A stretch of DNA of 32,454 bases, from contig CALBNX010000011.1 in assembly GCA_937896885.1 (NCBI GenBank), forward strand, positions 1 through 32,454, written 5' to 3'. Under the pieces are notes generated by a model that saw only the letters and a program-made list of their open reading frames with translations, made no database searches and was not told where the DNA came from. The DNA comes from an uncultured Clostridia bacterium. Lineage in GTDB: Bacteria; Bacillota; Clostridia; Oscillospirales; Acutalibacteraceae. Made by a program: the position numbers and the translations under genes. Positions 22,279-29,279 of the stretch are shown in pieces. Positions within the stretch are counted from its first letter, which is position 1, and every line of letters begins with the position of its first letter.

Positions 22279-23319
22279 TTACCTTGCAATTATCAATGAA
22301 AGTTGAACAATCAATCTTTCAAGAATCATTTCACCGTTTTGTGCTGTGCTTTTAAGAGCACGGTCAGCTTCGCTGAAACAATTAAAACATTCTCTTAACT
22401 GTTCTGTTGAAAGTTTTGATGCAGAACGTGTCGAATTTGTAAGTCTAAATTCTTTGTTTCTGTAATCAAAAAACTTTGCAGGATATGTTGCACTCTCGCC
22501 ACCGCTCACTGCAACCTTTACACGATAAACATCAACAAAGGACATTAAAATAACACCAAAGATATCAATAGGCTCTGCTTTTTGAAGCATAAGGTTATGC
22601 AACAACTCAAGCGCACCCTGTGGATTATGATTAAGCACAAGCTTTGACAAGTCAAAAACTCTTGCTTCTAATGAGCGCACAGCAATAGCATCAATATGCT
22701 CATTTGTGATTTCATTGCCTTGCCCCACAAAGTTGCATAGCTTTTCCATTTCATTGAACAAAGTATTAAGACTATCGCCAACAAGCTCAACCAAATACAA
22801 TGCTGATTTTTCACCTATTATGCAACCCTGTTTTTTAACATAAGCCATAATAATCTTTTTAAGCTCTCTCATATCGGGTTTTGCAAAATTTATTGTTGTT
22901 GCATATTTATTGAAATTATCGATAACCCATTTCCATTTTGCATTCTTGGGTGACACTTCAATGCTATCCATCCAGAAAATCGTGATAGATGTATCGGGAA
23001 GATTTGAAAGATAATCTGTCAATTTATTTTTGTCGTCTTCACCCAAAGAATCAAGTTGAAAATCATGAGCGATAACTACACAATATTCGCTCATAAAAGG
23101 CATAGATTGTGCACCCTCTAAAACTTCGTCGAGAGTGTTTTCTTTACCGTCATATTTGCGAAGTGAAAAGGTTTCACTACCCGCTGTCACAAATTTCTGA
23201 CAAATTTTATTTGTATAAAATTGTTTAAGATAATCTTCGCTACCATAGAAAAGATAGCAATTTGACATCTTATTTTCTTGAATTTGCTTTTTCAATTCAA
23301 GTTCAGTTATAAGTGGCAT
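22279..23319 (-). CDS. holA: DNA polymerase III delta subunit
   Basis: A 346-residue clamp-loader subunit that opens the beta clamp at primer ends. The opening NCYLFYGSEDYLKQFY (near residues 19-34) is the characteristic degenerate nucleotide-binding start of delta. SLEARVFDLSKLVLNHNPQGAL leads into the C-terminal collar domain, with the late LRECFNCFSEADRALKS typical of HolA. The length is normal. It overlaps the end of comEC by 17 bases and is followed by rnmV after 3 bases, so it is translationally linked to both. The comEC-holA order is widespread in Bacillota. Confidence 0.95.
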   Translation of the reverse strand: MPLITELELKKQIQENKMSNCYLFYGSEDYLKQFYTNKICQKFVTAGSETFSLRKYDGKENTLDEVLEGAQSMPFMSEYCVVIAHDFQLDSLGEDDKNKLTDYLSNLPDTSITIFWMDSIEVSPKNAKWKWVIDNFNKYATTINFAKPDMRELKKIIMAYVKKQGCIIGEKSALYLVELVGDSLNTLFNEMEKLCNFVGQGNEITNEHIDAIAVRSLEARVFDLSKLVLNHNPQGALELLHNLMLQKAEPIDIFGVILMSFVDVYRVKVAVSGGESATYPAKFFDYRNKEFRLTNSTRSASKLSTEQLRECFNCFSEADRALKSTAQNGEMILERLIVQLSLIIAR

Positions 23320-25348
23320 AGAGTTTCTCCCATTTACAATTAATACTTACAGTTTCACCGTCTTCCACACAGAGCAGAAGTGAGTTTTCATTTCTTAGGA
23401 GTGATGATAAGCTCAATTTTTCATCATCATTCAGCATATTCGTAACAATTATATCATATTTAATTGTATTTTCAAAGCAATTTTCGCAAGAAGTATTATT
23501 TATTAACAGTAAATTTACATTTTTGTAAGTTATTTCCGTTCCATATTCGTTTCTTATGATTTTATATTGGCCTGATACCTCATTTGTTTTGCAATTTTTG
23601 TCGGCTAAAAGGGATTTTTCAAGATTCATAAGAACTGATAAATTTTTAGCGTCAGTCATAATATTATCAATCTTTTTCTCGTTATGAGTCATCATTATAT
23701 CGCGAATTATTGTTGCTTGTTTTTTATTTGGACAACCAAAAACAGTTGTATCCCCCTTGTAATTTGCAAGGGCTATCATATTATCATTTTCGTTGTTTAT
23801 ATGAATTGACACAGTATTATAATCATAAGCAGTAGTAAACAAAGTTATAAGCACAAAAAACACAGACAAAAGTGTTGCTGTGCCCTTGAAAATGTTTATA
23901 TTTTTCTTTTTTAAACAATAAGCAATCGCAACAATAAATATTGCAAAAATAAGAAAATAATCAAAAAATGGTGATGCAACAGAAATGGTTGAATGCTCCC
24001 ACATACCAATAGTTTTTGCAACCCTTTGCAAAAATGTGCCAATTACACCCACAACAGAAAATGATAGTTGTGATAGCCATAACAAATGCAAACTATGGCA
24101 AAGTACACCAAAGACTGTTGAAACCATCAAAATCATTGCCAAATCAACAGCTAAAAGATTAGCGAATATTGATACTATAGGCATCATTTTAAAGCAAATT
24201 ATGAAAACCGGCATTGTAAAAATGGCCGTTGCAAGACTTATGGCAATAGATGTTACTATAAAGCTTACAAAACTGTTGTCTTTTGACATCCTAAATGCTT
24301 TAAAACTTAATATCCAATTCTTTATGGGCTCGTTAAAAACGAGAATTCCCATTGTTGATAAAACTGTGAGCCAAAGGGATGCAGAATATGGTGAAAACGG
24401 GTTTGTAAGCACTATAAATGTTACTGCACAACCAATAGAATTAAGGCTGTCAGCATCGCGCCTAAATAGTTTACCGATAAGCACAAAGCCCACCATAAGA
24501 CCTGCGCGAACAACGGATACACTAAGTCCTGTCAATACAGAATATCCAATAAGACACATTAACCCTATTAGAACTACATATTTTCTGATTTTTTCTTTCT
24601 TTTGCAAAATTTTTATAATCCCCAAAGACCACAAACTAAGATGCAAACCAGAAACTACTAGAAGGTGCGAAATCCCTGAATAGTTAAATGTTGTTACAGT
24701 TTCATAAGCTAATCCAGTTCTATCCCCTATTGCCATTGCATTTGCTATTACACCGCTTTCACAGGGTAAATACTGTGTTACAACATTAACAAACCACTCT
24801 TTAACCATACCCGAGTAATAATAAATCATATTTTTATTGTTTGTTAAATCCAATTTGTTTTCATCGTCTTCAAAACAGTTAAAATATGTTTTTGATGCAA
24901 GAGCACTTTCAAAATAATCAATGTTTTCTTTGTTTTCCTGAAGTGTTATTTTACCGCTGACTATATCACCTTGTTTGAATCCCCTATCATATTCTGAAAT
25001 ATAACGAATTTTATAATCTTCACCATAGATTTTTATTATATATGTATTTGCATAATCAGAGTTTGTAGGTGTTTGACAGACAACGCCTTTTACTTCTTTA
25101 TGCATATTCTCATTTACAAGTTTCACATATTTACTCTGTGTCAAAATAAAACTCGTTGAGAAAATAGCCACAGATAATAAAATAGTTAAAGCTAATTTGT
25201 TTTTTCTCGTTTTCTTAAAAAGCAGAAGAAGGCAAAAGAAAACTGTTGCCGTCAAAACGACAGCAACAGTCTGATTAAATGTTAAATTTGAAATAACTAA
25301 AAACGACGAAAGCATTGAAAAGCCAATTATTGCAAATGGTCTTTTCAA
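23303..25348 (-). CDS. comEC: ComEC/Rec2-type DNA uptake channel with a degenerate C-terminal domain
   Basis: A 681-residue membrane protein of the competence channel family, which moves single-stranded DNA into the cytoplasm. Two N-terminal hydrophobic segments flank the DUF4131/OB-like part (KEVKGVVCQ to about residue 150). The Competence domain has the conserved YSGISHLLVVSGLHLSLWS and multiple membrane segments up to about residue 500. The last roughly 170 residues sit where ComEC normally has a metallo-beta-lactamase-like domain, but no HxHxDH or other metal ligands are visible and the region is short. The start codon is TTG (25348-25346) with GGGGAG 10 bases upstream; no ATG fits. It overlaps holA by 17 bases and follows the unknown membrane-anchored gene by 20 bases. 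Confidence 0.92.
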   Translation of the reverse strand: MKRPFAIIGFSMLSSFLVISNLTFNQTVAVVLTATVFFCLLLLFKKTRKNKLALTILLSVAIFSTSFILTQSKYVKLVNENMHKEVKGVVCQTPTNSDYANTYIIKIYGEDYKIRYISEYDRGFKQGDIVSGKITLQENKENIDYFESALASKTYFNCFEDDENKLDLTNNKNMIYYYSGMVKEWFVNVVTQYLPCESGVIANAMAIGDRTGLAYETVTTFNYSGISHLLVVSGLHLSLWSLGIIKILQKKEKIRKYVVLIGLMCLIGYSVLTGLSVSVVRAGLMVGFVLIGKLFRRDADSLNSIGCAVTFIVLTNPFSPYSASLWLTVLSTMGILVFNEPIKNWILSFKAFRMSKDNSFVSFIVTSIAISLATAIFTMPVFIICFKMMPIVSIFANLLAVDLAMILMVSTVFGVLCHSLHLLWLSQLSFSVVGVIGTFLQRVAKTIGMWEHSTISVASPFFDYFLIFAIFIVAIAYCLKKKNINIFKGTATLLSVFFVLITLFTTAYDYNTVSIHINNENDNMIALANYKGDTTVFGCPNKKQATIIRDIMMTHNEKKIDNIMTDAKNLSVLMNLEKSLLADKNCKTNEVSGQYKIIRNEYGTEITYKNVNLLLINNTSCENCFENTIKYDIIVTNMLNDDEKLSLSSLLRNENSLLLCVEDGETVSINCKWEKLYATYN

Positions 25349-25368
25349 TTTTTTCTCACTCCCCGATT

Positions 25369-26283
25369 TTAGAATCCACCACCAACTACGATAGTATAAA
25401 TAATTTCTGCTTCAGCTTTGTCAACCATAACAGATTCTATCTGAAGATGCTTAATGTCAATCTGTGCTGTATAGCTCCAAGTTCCTTTTTCGATGATACC
25501 GTTTTCATTAATTCTAACCTTTACTTTTGGGTTAGCATAGTGAATCTTAATGTCTGCATCTTCATAAGCAATGTTGAAATCAGGAAACTCTGCAACTGCA
25601 GTTGCAACATTACCAAGAACGTTGATTGCATGACCAACTGTACCATCCTGTGGCTCGCCATAAAGACCGTCAGTCTGTTCAACCATAGTCATTTCGATAA
25701 CTGTATATTTGCCTTCTTTATATGCTTTTGCACTTGCAACATCAGATGCTACAAGATTATTGTAACCACCAGTAATTCCACCATAAGTTGTTGCTTGTTT
25801 CTCTAAAACAGTATTAATTACCGGTGTTACAAGACTAATAAAGAAACCAAGTGCACCGTCACCATCATTAACAACCATTTTAGGCATTGTCATTGTCTGT
25901 GATGATTCAGCCGTAGCGTGTGATTTTGCCGCAGATTGCTTATAGAACTTAACAATTTGTTCTTTAGACCAGTTAGCAGGGTCATCTGCAAGATTTTTAT
26001 CAGGTGTTAAATCCACATTTGTTGATGGGTCCTGAACCTGATTTGAATCAGTATTTGTAGAATCAGAGTCATTATTCTGAACAACTTGCTGTGAGTTATT
26101 ATTCAAAGTATTGCTACTTTCAGGTTGTTTGTCAGCGCCAAAGCTTTTGCCAATAGCCAATGAACTGACAGCAATAGCGATTGCAAGAATAACAGGAATA
26201 ATTTTTTCTGTTTTCTCTTTGCGATATTTCTTTTTGAGCGCTTTAATTTCAGCTTCTGCCGGTGTTAAAACTTTCTTTGCCAT
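25369..26283 (-). CDS. Unknown membrane-anchored protein ahead of comEC
   Basis: A 304-residue protein I cannot assign. A basic cytoplasmic N-terminus (about 45 residues, LKKKYRKEKTEK) is followed by one membrane segment IIPVILAIAIAVSSLAIG. A low-complexity Asn/Gln/Ser/Asp linker (about residues 55-100) and an extracellular domain of roughly 200 residues come next. That domain starts PANWSKEQIVKFYKQSA, contains KMVVNDGDGALGFFISLVTP and ends in beta-rich IIYTIVVGGGF. The frame is open to 26337, but the ATG at 26283 has AAAGGGGA and gives MAKKVLTPAEAEIK. A good promoter precedes it. It heads the comEC-holA-rnmV unit, so an envelope role is possible, but co-transcription alone does not show a link to DNA uptake. 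Confidence 0.85.
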   Translation of the reverse strand: MAKKVLTPAEAEIKALKKKYRKEKTEKIIPVILAIAIAVSSLAIGKSFGADKQPESSNTLNNNSQQVVQNNDSDSTNTDSNQVQDPSTNVDLTPDKNLADDPANWSKEQIVKFYKQSAAKSHATAESSQTMTMPKMVVNDGDGALGFFISLVTPVINTVLEKQATTYGGITGGYNNLVASDVASAKAYKEGKYTVIEMTMVEQTDGLYGEPQDGTVGHAINVLGNVATAVAEFPDFNIAYEDADIKIHYANPKVKVRINENGIIEKGTWSYTAQIDIKHLQIESVMVDKAEAEIIYTIVVGGGF

Positions 26284-26315
26284 AAACAAATCCCCTTTAT
26301 CCAAAATATATATAA

Positions 26316-26344
26316 ATTTTACGCCAAAAGTTGCCATTTGTCAA
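26316..26344 (-). promoter_or_regulatory. Promoter of the comEC operon
   Basis: Minus-strand consensus -35 TTGACA (26344-26339), 17-bp spacer, -10 TAAAAT (26321-26316), upstream of the unknown membrane-anchored gene. Confidence 0.7.
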
Positions 26345-26364
26345 TTCTGCTGTTACACTTTTTA

Positions 26365-26393
26365 TTGACACAATTTTTCAAATCAATTATAAT
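26365..26393 (+). promoter_or_regulatory. Consensus promoter of the GH51 gene
   Basis: Perfect -35 TTGACA (26365-26370), 17-bp spacer, perfect -10 TATAAT (26388-26393). The 12-bp palindrome CAATTATAATTG (26384-26395) spans the -10 and could be an operator. Confidence 0.8.
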
Positions 26394-26424
26394 TGTTTCA
26401 AATGAAAAAATAAGGGGAAATATT

Positions 26425-29184
26425 ATGAAAAAAACCTTTTTGAAAATTTGTAGCATAGCTCTTGTTCTTTCTTTAGTGCTTCTCTCTTTCTTCACAGGTT
26501 GCACACCAAAAGAAGAACAAAATGAGCCTGTTAATGTTGTTGTAAATAACACAGGTGCAAACTCAGTTTCAGAATATAATAAAGAAACTGCAAATTACAC
26601 TTTAAGCATTGATGCAGGTGACAAAATTCACGATATCAGCGACTTGCTTTTTGGTATTTTCTTTGAAGATATCAATTTTGCAGCAGATGGTGGACTTTAT
26701 GCAGAAATGGTTGCAAACCGTTCATTTGAGTTCACAGCACTCGCACAAAATGACAACCTTTATAACTGGAACGCTGTCAACAATGCTGATATTAAAGTTA
26801 CACAGGTTTCAAAGGATTGCCTTAATGAGAATAACCCAAGCTATCTCATTATGAAAAACAATGCAGATGACTTTGCAGGTATCGAAAACAAAGGTTTTCT
26901 TGACGGAATGGCACTCAAAAAAGACGCTAAATATAACCTTACCTTCTATGCCAAAACACCTGCTGAATACACAGGCAACATTCAGGCAAACCTTGCTGTT
27001 GACGGCAAAGTTGTAGGCTCTGCAACTGTTGAAAAGGCAAGTGATAAATGGCAAAAATATTCTGCAACACTTACATCATCAGTTGATGCTGAAAAGGGTG
27101 TAACATTGCAAATTCTCATAGGCAAGGGCGAAGTTCATTTTGATATGATTTCACTCTTCCCTGAAGATACATTCAAAGGCAGAGAAAACGGATTAAGAAA
27201 AGATTTGGGTCAGTTGCTTGAAGAAATGCAACCTAAATTCTTACGTTTCCCAGGTGGTTGCGTTATCGAAGGTTATGACGACAACACCGCTTATGACTGG
27301 AAAGATTCAATCGGCGTTGGCAAAGACGGTCTTCCGCTTCTCTTTAACGGTAAATACGGTGATGTTGCAACAAGAAGTCAAGGCACAAGCATCTGGACTG
27401 ATTTAGCAACAACAGAAGACCCATATCCAAGCTTCTTCTCTTATGGACTTGGTTTCTATGAGTATTTCTTGCTTTGTGAAGATATTGGTGCTGTTGGTGT
27501 GCCTGTTTTAAACTGCGGACTTTATTGTCAGATGCGTGGCAAAGGTCCTGTGGGAATGGACACCCCTGAATTCAAACAATATGTTCAAGATATGCTTGAT
27601 TTAGTTGAATTCTGTCGTGGTGATGTAAATTCAACTTGGGGCAAAGTGAGAGCATCTCTCGGTCACCCAGAGCCATTTGAACTCAAATATATCTGTATTG
27701 GTAATGAAAATGAGAATATGGATTATTTCGAAAGATATAGCGCATTCCTTAAAGCATTCAATGAAGCAAAAGCAAAGAACCCGAAGCTTTATGAAGGGCT
27801 TGAACTTATTTATTCATCAGGTGCAGCAGATGCTATAAATGGTTGGAATCATATTCCATCTTATGATTATGCAAAGGCAGAGCTTGACAAAATGGGCTCA
27901 ACAAATGCAAAAGATTTTGCAGGCGCAGTTGACCAGCATTATTACAACGAGCCTGAATGGTTCTTAAAGCACGCGGACTATTATGATGAAAACAACTACA
28001 CAAGAACAGTTGAGACAATGACTGATACCATCTATGGTGGTGCAATCAAAATCTTCCTTGGTGAATATGCCGCAAAGAGCAATCTTTTGAAATCTGCACT
28101 TGCAGAGGGCGCATATATGACAGGTCTTGAGCGAAATGGTGACATTGTTGAAATGGCAGCTTATGCACCACTTTTCAGTAGTACCGTTGCTCGTCATTGG
28201 GCACCAAACCTTATCTGGTTTGATAACAATACTGCAATGGGCTCAATCAGTTATCACGTGCAAAAACTTTTCTCACTCAATCAAGGCGCTTCTGTATTGA
28301 AGCACGAGTTCGACGGTGCAAAGATTCCACAAGCAGACCTTGAAGGTCAAGTTGGTGTTGGTACTTGGTACACATCAGCAAAATTTGACAATTTTGTTGT
28401 AACAGACAACAAAACAGGCGAAGTTCTTGCAGAAGACAGTTGCAACCTTTTCTCAAAGGCAAAATGGGATTTCGCAACTGACGGCAAGTGGAAAATCAAG
28501 GGTGGCGCTCTCACTAACACTACAACTGATATGAATTATAGCGAAACAGGTAGTGTTGCATATTTTGGTGAAAAAGACTGGACTAACTATACATATACAG
28601 TTGAAGCAACAAAGCTCGAAGGTAACGAAGGTTTCTTGATTCCATTCGCAGTTCAAGGTACAGACAACAATATTTTCTGGAATATTGGCGGTTGGGACAA
28701 TACAGTTTCTTGTTTGCAGAAAATTACCGACAATGCAAAAACAGGTCAGATTAATGGCACAGTTAAAGATTGCGTAATTGAAACAGGCAAGACATATAAG
28801 CTTAAAGTTGAAGTTAACGGTAGCGCAGTTAAGTGCTATATTGATGATGAACTTTATGTTGATTATGATTTTGGTAACCCTGCAGAAGCAGAAGCATACA
28901 CAGTAGCAAGTGTTGATGATAACGGCGATATCATTGTGAAATTTGTAAATGTTACAGAAAATGCAAAAACTGTTGCTATTGATATTGCAAACGCAAAAAT
29001 CAATGCAAAAGCAGAAATAAATCAAGTTGCTGGCGATTCACTTGAAAATGATAATGTTCTCGGAGCAGACGAGTCAACTCACCTTACAATGCAAGAATTC
29101 CTGCTCGATGGTGTATCAGATAAATTCAATTACACCATCCCCGCATATTCGGTAACATCAATTCGTCTTAAAACAATAGAATAA
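26425..29184 (+). CDS. Secreted GH51 alpha-L-arabinofuranosidase-like lipoprotein with inserted domain
   Basis: A 919-residue extracellular glycosidase. MKKTFLKICSIALVLSLVLL begins a lipoprotein signal peptide ending in the lipobox FTGC, so it is probably anchored to the outer face of the membrane. The catalytic domain opens with LFGIFFEDINFAADGGLYAE and NRSFE, typical of GH51. A carbohydrate-binding-like beta insert follows (about residues 125-245). Then come PKFLRFPGGCVIEG, the acid/base motif CIGNENEN (Glu428) and the nucleophile motif IFLGEYAAKS (Glu547). A beta-rich domain resembling laminin-G/DUF1080 folds (about 28381-28880) interrupts the C-terminal arabinofuranosidase domain, which ends PAYSVTSIRLK. 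The ATG at 26425 has AGGGGAA; upstream codons are promoter. Exact substrate (arabinan, arabinoxylan or other) is not predictable. Confidence 0.93.
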   Translation: MKKTFLKICSIALVLSLVLLSFFTGCTPKEEQNEPVNVVVNNTGANSVSEYNKETANYTLSIDAGDKIHDISDLLFGIFFEDINFAADGGLYAEMVANRSFEFTALAQNDNLYNWNAVNNADIKVTQVSKDCLNENNPSYLIMKNNADDFAGIENKGFLDGMALKKDAKYNLTFYAKTPAEYTGNIQANLAVDGKVVGSATVEKASDKWQKYSATLTSSVDAEKGVTLQILIGKGEVHFDMISLFPEDTFKGRENGLRKDLGQLLEEMQPKFLRFPGGCVIEGYDDNTAYDWKDSIGVGKDGLPLLFNGKYGDVATRSQGTSIWTDLATTEDPYPSFFSYGLGFYEYFLLCEDIGAVGVPVLNCGLYCQMRGKGPVGMDTPEFKQYVQDMLDLVEFCRGDVNSTWGKVRASLGHPEPFELKYICIGNENENMDYFERYSAFLKAFNEAKAKNPKLYEGLELIYSSGAADAINGWNHIPSYDYAKAELDKMGSTNAKDFAGAVDQHYYNEPEWFLKHADYYDENNYTRTVETMTDTIYGGAIKIFLGEYAAKSNLLKSALAEGAYMTGLERNGDIVEMAAYAPLFSSTVARHWAPNLIWFDNNTAMGSISYHVQKLFSLNQGASVLKHEFDGAKIPQADLEGQVGVGTWYTSAKFDNFVVTDNKTGEVLAEDSCNLFSKAKWDFATDGKWKIKGGALTNTTTDMNYSETGSVAYFGEKDWTNYTYTVEATKLEGNEGFLIPFAVQGTDNNIFWNIGGWDNTVSCLQKITDNAKTGQINGTVKDCVIETGKTYKLKVEVNGSAVKCYIDDELYVDYDFGNPAEAEAYTVASVDDNGDIIVKFVNVTENAKTVAIDIANAKINAKAEINQVAGDSLENDNVLGADESTHLTMQEFLLDGVSDKFNYTIPAYSVTSIRLKTIE

Positions 29185-29191
29185 TCGAATG

Positions 29192-29211
29192 GGGCGCCGA
29201 AATCGGCGTCC
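29192..29211 (+). terminator. Terminator of the GH51 gene
   Basis: GC-rich stem GGGCGCCGA / TCGGCGTCC with one G-T pair and a tight A-rich loop, followed by TATTTTTTG, 8 bases after the stop codon. Confidence 0.85.
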
Positions 29212-29213
29212 TA

Positions 29214-29239
29214 TTTTTTGTTTGACAAATTTATATTTG
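29214..29239. repeat. Dispersed 26-bp motif, copy 2
   Basis: Starts in the T-tract of the GH51 terminator and matches 23 of 26 bases with 7642-7667. The inverted repeat is weaker here (CAAAT-TTAT-ATTTG). Confidence 0.5.
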
Positions 29240-29245
29240 CTATGC

Positions 29246-29279
29246 AAAAAAGAGTACGGAATTTTCCGTACTCTTTTTT
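29246..29279. terminator. Terminator of the GH89 gene, bidirectional
   Basis: 15-bp stem AAAAAAGAGTACGGA / TCCGTACTCTTTTTT with loop ATTT, touching the GH89 stop codon. A-run and T-run flanks allow use in both directions. Confidence 0.9.

Noticed and set aside
23985..24683. 232-codon open frame on the plus strand inside comEC
   Set aside because: It lies fully antisense to the clear ComEC membrane domain, has no ribosome binding site or family match, and its composition is that of a reverse-strand shadow.
28453..29025. 190-codon minus-strand open frame inside the GH51 gene
   Set aside because: The Cys/Asn/Ile-rich translation has no recognisable domain and mirrors the GH51 codons; no promoter or ribosome binding site supports it.
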